Source: Amphimedon queenslandica (Eukaryota; Porifera; Demospongiae; Haplosclerida; Niphatidae). From it: 64,000 nucleotides of DNA. Numbering within the stretch: the first letter of the stretch is position 1; every line of letters begins with the position of its first letter. The position numbers were made by a program, and so were the translations under genes. Shown one piece after another: positions 13,401 to 23,472 of the stretch. Location of the stretch: positions 108,235 to 172,234 of the forward strand of contig NW_003546268.1 in the NCBI RefSeq assembly GCF_000090795.2, written 5' to 3'. The notes below the pieces were generated by a model. It saw only the letters and a program-made list of their open reading frames with translations, had not been told where the DNA came from and did not search any database.

Positions 13401-14132
13401 AACTATTTTTGCTAAAAAATCAGGCCAAAGTCCCCATGACGTCAATAAGATATGGGATGGTTAAGGCTGAGATAATTTAATGGATGACAACTTTCTATGG
13501 AGTAACTGGACTAACATAGAAAGCAAGCTGTAATAAAGAATCTGCTGCACACTATATAATTGTATTAAATGCTTAGCAAACAATTATTCTTTTCTCTCAC
13601 CAGCTTTTGTAGCTTCAAAAAGCTCCAAACCAGTTGAAATGAAGCAGTTTTAGTTAGTTGCTATTGAATATTACCATCAAAAATAGCAACCAATTATCAC
13701 ATGTGGGCGGATATCATAACTGAAAGGTAGCTATTTTCTAGTTTAAAATTAGCAATTGCAACACACATATTACTATACTATTACTAAATTATCATTATTA
13801 TACATACTTTAGAGACTCCATTTACAATGCAGTGTAGAGTGAGAGAGAGTGACGGGTCTCCATTGCTGTCCAAAAGCTCAATAGCTTCAATGGAGGAAAC
13901 TGTAGGATCATTAGAAAGTGTATGAAAATACTCTGACTGAGAGAGGGAGTATAAAACACTAATATAAGAATATTCATTAGTTCACCATGTATCCATACAT
14001 GTCTTCTGGTGAATCAATATACATCTTGTTGAGCAACTTTTCCAGAGCTCCAGTAGCATCATGCTGGCTGTAATATTCAACAGCTTTCTCCCTTAACTCT
14101 CTAGTGACTCTCCCTCCTCCTTGCTCTTGCAT
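10428..14132 (-). CDS. ENO4: Enolase 4-like protein
   Basis: Nine exons: 13986-14132, 13808-13936, 12569-12879, 12476-12517, 12052-12356, 11773-11931, 11222-11347, 10904-11144 and 10428-10583, giving about 538 residues (human ENO4 about 625). The N-terminus (EQGGGRVTRELREKAVEYY) closely resembles ENO4's own. Exon 3 is the Lys/Pro/Glu-rich insert found only in this enolase class. Later exons follow the enolase barrel (KYELSTGQWKTGDELVNVC, WIGGFIDPLHP, CKLIKVGAPTG). In mammals ENO4 supports the sperm flagellum. The last motif reads KVGAPTG where classical enolases have KVNQIG, and no RSGET-like motif is seen, so ordinary enolase activity is doubtful. It shares a head-to-head promoter with CFAP58. 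The intron 12880-13807 contains a copy of the AT-rich repeat at 13245-13440. Confidence 0.88.
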
Positions 14133-14219
14133 TTTCCTTTTCTTTAAGTTTTAAAAGATGAAGAAAATTTTATTAGCCACGTGATCTAATAAAGTTGCTA
14201 TGGTAACATAGGTTGACTA
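14133..14219. promoter_or_regulatory. 87-bp bidirectional ENO4/CFAP58 promoter with RFX X-box
   Basis: The two start codons face away from each other with 87 bases between. Inside lie GTTGCTATGGTAAC at 14194-14207, which fits the RFX X-box (two half sites separated by AT), and CACGTG at 14178-14183. RFX factors switch on cilium genes in animals, and both flanking genes are ciliary/sperm proteins. Sites are read directly; function is inferred. Confidence 0.75.
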
Positions 14220-17200
14220 ATGGAGGTAAGCTAGCAGTTTGGAGGTGCAAGCTCACACTATTTTAACCAAATTTTAGGAACAGGAGACTAAAGCCCCTCC
14301 GGAGGAGGCTACCAAGGATACAGATTCTGCAAGTGGCGATGGAGAGAGCAAGGACGTTCGGGTAGAAAGCACCTTTGAAGAACTGGAAAAGGAATTTGAG
14401 GAGGTGAGCCATTATAAGTGATTATGATAAACATGCAAACAACTGCAGGTGCTGCAAGAGATGGTGGGAGATGGGAGTTTGGGCAAATTCAAAACAGAGT
14501 ATGAGAAACTCCACAAAGCACTCATAAAATCACACGAGAGCGAGAAGCGCTTAATGCTACAATGCCAAGAGCTAAATGCAGAGCTTATTTCAAATGCATC
14601 AAAAGTCACTTCAGCTCTAAAAATCACCCAAGACGATAAAGCAACAATATCCTCACAAAAGCAAGAGATAGAGAAGCTGTGGCGTGCAGTGGACGATGCA
14701 CAAGACAAAGAAACCAAAACTCACGAGACTATACACCAACTCAAACTTGAGAACATCAGCTTGAATAAGCTCATAGAAAATGGAGCTGGATTTGGCCCAG
14801 CAATGCAGGAAAGGTTTGTAGTATACATGTACATACATTGCATAAACTTTGTATCTCCTTGTATACAGTATGAAGGCTCTAGAAAAAGAAAAGGAGGAGC
14901 TTACAGTAGAGAGAGATGAGCAAATGGAGGAGATTAGTGCTGTAAGCTATAGAACTCACATTACTATATAATTCTCTTTATTATAGCTGCGCACAGAACT
15001 CAGTGAATTAATGGAAAAACGAAAGGAAGCAGAAAACGAAAGAGAGTCAGTTGAGCTAAAAGTCTTACAGGTATACACATGATATAAAAACAACAAAACT
15101 ATTGACAATAACCCCTTAACTTAATTTCTGTAGTTGCAAGAAGAAATAACAGCAAAGAACCAAGAAATAGATAGAGATAGTCGTCGAAAGGCAAAGCTAG
15201 AGAAAGATTTGAGAGGTGTACAGGTATAGTGAGAGTTCACATGAATAGTATAAATATTGTATAAATGTATTTGTATTAATAGGCAGAAGTTGATAATAAA
15301 GTAGAAGAGATTAAAGCTAAGCAAGCACAGCTGAACAAAGCACATGAAGATTATGCAAAGGCCGAGCAAGTATTGAAAGACACACAGGTAAGACTAAAAT
15401 AGGAAAAAAAATTTGTTTATTTACTTTCGTCTTTATAGAAAAAGTACGAGAATTCTGTGAAGCAAAACGAAGCACTCGAGGTTATGCTTGACAAGAAAAA
15501 AAAAGAATACGACCAAGAGGTGAACAGGAATGAAGAACTGGCTAGACAGAATTCAGAACAAATAATGGAACTAAAAATGAAAGTAATACAAATCATAAAA
15601 TCATGAGAAATAATCTAATAATGTGTAGGAAGAGAGCATTAATGAGTTTAAGCAAGAGATAATGAAGATTAATAAGATACGAGAAGGACTGCAGAAAAAA
15701 CTCAGAGAAATTGAAGAACGAAAAGCTAATGTGGAGGCAAATAGAGATTCATTGATGCAGCAAATAGCATCAATTGAAAAAGGTACCATAAAACAATTAT
15801 AAACTAGATGTACATGTACATATATCGCCCACTTTTTAATAGAACTGGAGCAAGAACGAAGGCAAGCAGAATCAGAGAGACGGTCTTTTGATGAATTATT
15901 AAGAGAAAGAGATATAATCAGCAAAGTAATGATAATACTCAATGCATCCATTATTATGTACATATTTGCTTTTTTAGTCACTGCGCAAGTCAGAAGGATC
16001 AGCTGAGAGACTAGAGCATTTAATGAAAATGAAAGAACAAACAATAAAAACGCTGCAACATGAAATCACAGTAAAATTAATGCTCATTTGTGCTATAAGG
16101 TTTGTGATTAAATGTAGAACTTTAAAGAAGAAGCTAAGAAGCAAAGGAGCCTGTTACTGCAGCTAGAGAAGGAAAGAGACAAATATGGCAAAGAATCAAC
16201 AGATGCTACGCAAAAGTGCCTCCAGCAGGTAAAACATACATACATGTAGTTATGTGTGAGCTGTTTTCAATTAAAATTTTAAAACCGTCAAAATATAAGC
16301 ATACATATAGGTTACACTTTTTCTAAATTTTTGATCCACTTACATGGATGCATGTCGGTACAATGCTGAAATTTCTAAATAAAGTTTATACATACATGTA
16401 CATGTACGCTATGCATGCATGTACATGTACATATACATGTACATGTACATGTACATGTACATGTACATGTACATGTATTGATGTTATTATGCCATGTAGA
16501 AAGTTTGGGGTGATTCTAGCTAACAGTTTTTGAGTTACAACTTACAGCCATTTAAATAAGTATACCAGTTCTGAAAATATCATGGGCTAGCGCTATAGAC
16601 TAGCATCCCTTGGCTCAAACAATAACCTAATTGCTCAGCAAAAGACTATTAAAATCATGTGTATCCTTTGATGTCTCTAGATGGAAGAGGTAAAGAGGAA
16701 AGAACTAGAAATGCTCCAGCAGAAGAAGCTAATTGCAGAAGCTCAAAACAAACTGCAGCAGCAAAAGGTAATCACATAGCGTACTACTGTACCCTGCATG
16801 ATTAATGTATATGTGTGTATACTTGTATAGACATTGTATGAAGCAGCTAGCAGTGACAGGAGTCTGTATAGCAAACAACTGATTGAAGCCAGAGATGAGA
16901 TCACAGACATGAAACGTAGAATAAAAATACTCTCACACCAAATTGATCAACTAAAAGAAGAAATAGCAGCCAAGGTATCTACATGTATAGTAAGAGGAAT
17001 AATGTTTATATTCTGATCTTTTAAAAGGATGGGGCAATGGTTAAAGTGAACGCTGACCTTATGCATCTTGAGAGAGAAAAGGACAATCTCAGTGCTGAGA
17101 TATCAGGCAGGAAACAAGAGCTTGAGGCAGCTAGGCAACTACTGGAGAATCAAAAAAATGAAGAAAAGTGAGAGAAGGAGCTAGAGAAAGAATTAAATAA

Positions 17201-18384
17201 AACTTTCTTAATTAGGAAATTACGTAAAGTTCTAACGGAAGCAAGCACAGAATCAGCAAGACAAAAGAAAGAATTAGAGCAAGTTATTAATGAGAGAGAC
17301 ATACTAGGAACTCAAGTGATACGACGCAATGATGAACTCTCACTTCTCTATGAGAAAATAAAAATACAGCAATCAACACTTGATAAAGGTAGAAGCAATG
17401 CAACTTATTAACTTATCACTTTCACTGTTGTTTGTACATGTATGTAGGAGAAATACAATACAAGAGCAGAGTAGAGGACATTAGGATATTAAAATTAGAA
17501 ATTAAGAAGCTGAGGAGGGAAAAGGGTCTATTGACTAAAAGTGTAGCTAACATTGAAGACTTAAAGTAAACTAAAGCCTCCCACTTATTCAATACTCATA
17601 CTGGCTGTATAGGCGGGAGCTATGTCAGTGCCAGAGAGAATTATTGAGGGAGAGGACTAGATGCAAAGCTATTGAGGAAGAGCTTGAGAATCCAATCAAT
17701 ATACACAGATGGAGAAAACTTGAAGTAAATATGCATCTATCATTTACATACACACATGTGCATGCATTGTACATGTACTTAAATGCTAACACTCATTTTA
17801 AACTAATCTACAGGCAAGTGATCTTGGTACGTACGAGATGATACAAAAAATACATACACTCCAGAAGAAACTGATACAAAAGACTGAAGAGGTAGTAGAG
17901 AAGGAGTTACTGATTCAAGAGAAAGAAAAGCTATATATGGACTTAAAACAAATACTGCAGAGACAGCCTGGACCAGAGGTAGCTGAACAACTACAGATCT
18001 ATCAACAAACACTAAAAGAGAAAACAAAACAAATGAAGGTTGGTAGCATGAAAGCTCAGTAGTTTCTAAACATGCTTTATCCTTGCAGAGCATGGCCAGT
18101 GAATTGAACATGTATGAAACACAAGTTGCTGAGCATAAGATGGACATAGACAGGCTTGAGCGAGAACTACAAGAAGTTAAAAAGAAGTACTACCTTCAAA
18201 AGAAGAAAGAACATATACAAAAGTGAATACTTAGTAATGTTGATGTTTAATATCAATAATGTTCAGGGAAAGAGAGAGGATGCTCACTAAAGGTTTAGCT
18301 CCCCCAGTAATTCCAAAAGCAACCACCAATATGCCACGTTTCACTGGAGGGGGTTTCAACCTTAAACCAAATGTTCTTGCTTGA
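14220..18384 (+). CDS. CFAP58: CFAP58, upstream tandem copy (A)
   Basis: Cilia- and flagella-associated protein 58 (CCDC147), an almost entirely coiled-coil protein of the axoneme and sperm midpiece. Twenty-one exons join to 2685 bases, 894 residues (human about 870): 14220-14225, 14278-14403, 14449-14813, 14869-14941, 14987-15070, 15134-15223, 15283-15387, 15439-15582, 15629-15782, 15843-15925, 15978-16070, 16118-16228, 16681-16767, 16831-16974, 17028-17167, 17216-17388, 17448-17565, 17613-17724, 17814-18038, 18089-18222 and 18267-18384. Diagnostic stretches include HESEKRLMLQCQELNAEL, ARDEITDMKRRIKIL, ELENPINIHRWRKLE and the end FTGGGFNLKPNV, all matching the human order. Exon 1 codes only Met-Glu. 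It is separated from copy B by about 1 kb containing a transposon-like element. Confidence 0.95.
16398..16478. repeat. (ACATGT)n-like palindromic microsatellite
   Basis: Alternating ACATGTAC/TGCATG words in the CFAP58-A intron 12 (16229-16680). They are self-complementary on both strands and produce spurious Cys/Thr-rich frames. Confidence 0.9.
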
Positions 18385-18592
18385 ATATTTTTACGTGATA
18401 ATACACAATATTACTTGATATTAATAACTTTGTAAGATAGCATTTTCATATTAATTAATTATGATTACTTATATTTTTAATTTTTACTTTTTAATTTTTT
18501 AATTTTGCTTTTTTTCAAATTTGTATAAATACAGTATTAAAGATCTTTAAACACAATTTATTTTAAAACTACCGAGATACCCGTTGTTTGAG

Positions 18593-19167
18593 CCAAGGTT
18601 TCCCACAAAGCATGCCAAGTGACAAACCAGCATGTTTCATGAGCTGACAAGCACTACAATAGCATTTAAAGCAACTTTATAAATTCATAAAATTCAAATT
18701 TGAACAAAATCACTTTTATGCAACACGCCAGATAAAAATGGAGAATTCCCTGTTGGCAATAATTTTTGACAAAAATGCAGAGCAAATTTTTGAGCAACTT
18801 TAAAATTTCATTAAAAAATCCAATTTCAATCAAAATCATCTCACAACATAAGTTAAATATATTAGTGAAGAATTCTCTCTTAGCCATTTTTGATGAACTT
18901 TGGCCAAAGTCCCTGTACTAAATTTAGTACATGGTGTTTGGCCCAATTTTTAAGCGACTTTAAAAATTCATTAAAAAATCCAAACTTGATCGGAATCAGT
19001 TCAAACTCTTTACACAACATGGATACATGTATATGCACCAGAAAAAAAAACAAAAATACTCTGTACTAGGGGCTTTGGCCCAATTTTTGAACAACTTGAA
19101 AATCTAGCCTACTGAAAAGAAGATGCATGAGTACTACAGTATGCCAAAATCCTGTGAAAAACCTTGG
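18593..19167. mobile_element. Complete AT-rich element with CCAAGGTTT ends and internal repeats
   Basis: The left end is CCAAGGTTTCCCACAAAGCATGC and the right end, on the opposite strand, CCAAGGTTTTTCACAGGAT, forming an imperfect terminal inverted repeat. Inside are a head module (CATGAGCTGACAAGCACTA) and about three tandem units of roughly 150-190 bases carrying GGCCCAATTTTTGAGCAAC-like, ATCGGAATCAGTTCAAACT-like and GAATTCTC words. It has no coding capacity. It fills most of the spacer between the CFAP58 copies. Related pieces lie throughout the window. Confidence 0.7.
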
Positions 19168-19320
19168 TTGAAGGCTGGAGCTCTCCATGATTCAGTTAAC
19201 ACATGGTTAAAGAACTAAAAGAAGTGACAATTTGTAATTTGACAAACTGACAAAATACTAAATTTTCAATTTCCAAGCACCGCCTCCGGGCGGCCCCGCC
19301 CTCCTACCACTTTAAAAAAT

Positions 19321-19351
19321 CACGTGATGCTGGTACGGTTGTCATAGTTAC
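19321..19351. promoter_or_regulatory. CFAP58-B promoter with E-box and weak X-box
   Basis: CACGTG at 19321-19326 and GTTGTCATAGTTAC at 19338-19351 lie 22 bases before the ATG, in the same order as in the copy A promoter. The X-box half sites match less well than those of copy A. Confidence 0.55.
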
Positions 19352-19373
19352 GGGATCCAGTAACACTATCATC

Positions 19374-22300
19374 ATGGAGGTGAGTTGCCTTCACTTATGA
19401 ATATTGTTCAATCCTAAACACGATACTTGCTCTATATTTAGGGAGAAAAAGGTAAAGAAACTCCTGCAAAATCCCCTGAACCATCTCCAGAGAAAGAGCG
19501 CACCACCACCACCAGTAAGGGAGCACAAGATGATCACAGCAATTTTGAAAATTTGGAGAAAGATTTTCAAGAGGTACAAAATCATATGAACTAAAATAGT
19601 AATTGTTAATTTTGTATCTATTTCTATGCATTAATATGACTATAATTATGTGACTACTACTGTAGATTCTGAAAGAGTTAACGGGAGATGAAAGTCTAAA
19701 GAAATTTAAAAATGAATATGAGAAACTGCACAAGGCACTCCAGAAATCACACGAGAGCGAGAAACGCTTAATGCAGAAATGCAGAGAGCTAAATGCAGAA
19801 ATAATTGCAAATGGAGCAAAGGTGACAACAGCACTAAAACTGTCACAAGAGGACAAGGCAACTATTGTAAATCTCAAGCAAGAGATAGAAAAGCTTTGGC
19901 GTATGGTAGACACAGCACACGAGAAAGAGTCAAGGGCTCGAGATACAATACACCAACTTAAACTTGAGATTGCAAATTTGACAAAACTAGTAGAGCAGGG
20001 AGCTGGAATAACCTTTGGACCTGATGAAAGGTATAGACTGACACAGCATATTATTATTATCAACACTTTATGTTTGACTATATATACAGTACACAAGATC
20101 TAGTGAAGCAAAAAGAGGAACTAACAAGAGAGAGAGATGAGCAACTGGAAGAGATAAGTGTTGTAAGTCAGATACACAACATAAACAATACAGCTTTTTC
20201 ATTTATCCTGTAGCTTCGTAAAAGCCTCAGTTCAGCAATGGACAAACAAAAGGAGGCAGAGAGGGACAGAGAATCAGCTGAGCTAAGAGTTTTAGAAGTA
20301 AATCAAATAGTATCATTATACTAATTACTTTTGCATACATGCACCATACGTACACATACATAGCTACAAGAAGAAATAACGGTAAAGAACCAAGAGCTGG
20401 ATAGAGAAAACAGGAGAAAAACTAAATTAGAAAAAGACTTAAGAGTTGTGCAGGTATATAATGTGGATGTATACCATGTACATTCCTACTGTATCATTAT
20501 TTTTCTGTTTTGTTATTAAGACTGAAGTTGAGAACAAGACTCAAGAGGTGAAGAATAAGCAATTGCAAGTCCAGAAAGTTGAGGAGGAATGCGTAAAAGT
20601 TGAGCAGTTACTGAGAGAAACAAGGGTAAGGAGAATCATACCATGGATTGCATTTATCTAATATTTTTAATAGAAACTTTATGAAAACTCAGTCAAGCAA
20701 AATGACACCTTAAACACAATGTATGAGAAGAAAAAGAATGAATACGACCAACAGGTGAACAGAAGTGAAGAACTAGCAGGACAAAATGCAGAACACTTGG
20801 CAGATCTGAAACTAAAAGTAAAAAATAATTCTACATCATTATACACATGTAACCGTTAATACGTGTACATTGTAATGGCACATGTAGGAGGATGATATTG
20901 GTAGTTTAAAGCAAGAGATAAATAGGATCAATAAACTTAGAGAAGGACTCCAAAGAAAACTGAGAATAGTTGAAGAACAAAAATCTGATGTGGAGTCAAA
21001 GAGAGATGCATTGAAACAACAGCTAACATCAGTTGAAAGAGGTACATGAATAAACTTTTTAATTATTATCATTATTATTTTTTTAGAGTTGGAGCAGGCA
21101 AGGAAGCAAGCAGAATTAGACAAAAAGTCATTTGATGATTTAGTGAGGGAGAGAGACATTCTAAGCAAAGTAATGGGAATATATAATTATTGTATAATTA
21201 TTGTTGCACTGTATATATTAGGCATTACGTAAGTCAGAAGGCTCTACCGAGAGATTGGAACATTTGATGAAAATTAGAGACCAATCAATTAAAACTCTGC
21301 AACAGGAAATTACGGTACTATGACTTCTTAATGTTATAATACTATTATACAAGATTATGTAGAATTTTAAAGAAGAAGCTAAGAAACAAAGAAACCTTCT
21401 CCTACAGTTGGAGAGAGATAGGGACAGGTATGGAAAAGAATCAACAGATGCAACACAAAAGTGTCTCCTTCAGGTCAGTACAACATTATTTATCATGCAT
21501 TATAAATGTATACATTGTAATCCTTTGACTTCTCTAGATGGAAGAAGTAAAGAGGAAAGAACTAGAGATGCTCCAGCAGAAGAAAAAGATTGCAGAGACT
21601 GAGAGCAAACTGAAGCAACAGCAGGTATCGATTTTTAACTTAATATTTACAGCTACATGTACGTGTTATGATGATTATGATATGCACAATAATTTGAAAA
21701 CTTACTTTGTAGACATTGTATGAAGCCGCTTGCAGTGACAGGAATCTGTATAGCAAACAACTGATAGAGTCAAGAGATGAGATCACAGATATGAAGCGTA
21801 AAATAAAGATTCTTTCACACCAAATTGATCAACTAAAAGAAGAAATAGCAGTAAAAGTAAGAAATAGAAGTTTATAAACAGTTTATTATGTACATGCCCA
21901 CATAACACATAGGATAGTGCATTAGTTAAAGTGAATGCTGACCTTATGCACATTGAAAGAGAGAAGGACAGCCTCAGTGCTGAAGTATCAGGAAGAAAAC
22001 AAGAACTTGAAGCAACTAGACAACTACTGGAGAGTCAGAGGGCAGAGGAAAGGTGAGAAAAATGGACGTGCAATTTTAGTATGCATTGTTTCATTAGGAA
22101 ATTACGTAAGATTTTGTCAGAGGCAAGTTCAGAATGTGCAAGACAAAAGAAAGAATTAGAGAAAGTAATCAATGAGAGAGACATACTAGGAACTCAATTG
22201 ATAAGACGTAATGATGAGCTCTCACTTCTTTATGAGAAAATAAAAATACAGCAATCAACACTCAATAAAGGTAGAAGTATATGTATCTATTGTTAGTTTA

Positions 22301-23339
22301 AATCTCATTAATAATGTACAGGAGAGATACAGTATAACAGCAGAGTAGAGGACATTAGGATATTAAAACTAGAAGTAAAGAAACTGAGGAGGGAACGGGG
22401 ACTACTAACAAAGAGTGTAGCTAACATTGAAGAACTAAAGTAAATGTTTCTCAAGCATACACAGCACATTAATTATAATATTCATGACTACTTATAGACG
22501 TGAGTTGTATCACTGCCAGAGAGAGTTATTGAGGGAGAGGACAAGATGCAAAGCACTTGAGGAAGAACTTGAGAATCCAATCAATATACACAGATGGAGA
22601 AAACTTGAAGTAAATATAAGATATACACTGTACATGGGAAAGAGAAAGCATTCAGTATTACATTCTCATTTAATCTGATAATTTAAAGTTATTATTCTGG
22701 ACTTACTATAATAGGGAGGGGATCCTAGTACATTTGAAATGATACAAAAGATACACACACTCCAAAGGAGACTGATACAAAAGACTGAAGAGGTGGTAGA
22801 GAAGGAGTTAATGATTCAAGAGAAAGAGAAGCTATATATGGAATTGAAGCAAATACTGCAGAGACAGCCTGGACCAGAGGTAGCTGAACAATTACAGATC
22901 TATCAACAAACACTAAAGGATAAAACAAAACAAATGAAGGTTAGTAGCATGAAAGCTCAGTAGTTTCTAAGTTTTCATACATGTACTTTATTCCTTGCAG
23001 AGCATGGCCAGTGAATTGAATATGTATGAAACACAAGTTGCTGAGCATAAGATGGACATAGACAGGCTGGAACAAGAACTACAAGAAGTTAAGAAGAAGT
23101 ACTACCTTCAAAAGAAGAAGGAGCATATGCAAAAGTAAATAGAAATGGGTTTTATCAGGAGTGCACTAAATTTATCATTTTGCTATTATGATTGCGGTTT
23201 TCTAATCTTGTTTCTCATTAGGGAAAGGGAGAGGACACTAGCTCATGGATTAGCTCCTCCTATAATGCCACAGGCTCCTGCTAACATGCCACGATTCACT
23301 GGAGGAGGTTTCAATCTAAAACAGAATGTCATTGTTTAA
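19374..23339 (+). CDS. CFAP58: CFAP58, downstream tandem copy (B)
   Basis: Second full CFAP58 gene, 21 exons, 2691 coding bases, 896 residues: 19374-19379, 19442-19573, 19666-20030, 20090-20162, 20214-20297, 20364-20453, 20521-20625, 20674-20817, 20888-21041, 21087-21169, 21222-21314, 21363-21473, 21538-21624, 21713-21856, 21913-22052, 22098-22270, 22322-22439, 22498-22609, 22715-22939, 23001-23134 and 23222-23339. Every exon except exon 2 has the same length as its partner in copy A. The C-terminal half is nearly identical to A, while the first third and exon 2 (EGEKGKETPAKSPEPSPEK) differ clearly. It ends FTGGGFNLKQNVIV. No disabling change was found. No ENO4 partner remains upstream, so this copy has its own promoter. 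Confidence 0.95.
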
Positions 23340-23472
23340 TTTTTGAACTACAAAAACTCTCCATTGTTGTCTGTATTGATAGACAAGAACCACAAAAACT
23401 AATTAGGATAATAATTGTTAATAATAATGTATTTTAGTAAAAATAATTATTATTGATAAAAAGTACGTTATG

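Noticed and set aside
18593-19167. CRISPR-like regularly spaced repeats
   Set aside because: Units are long, diverged and dispersed in a eukaryotic genome; they form a transposon-like element.
19395-20096. 233-codon minus-strand frame
   Set aside because: Antisense of CFAP58-B exons 2-3, which match CFAP58 on the plus strand.
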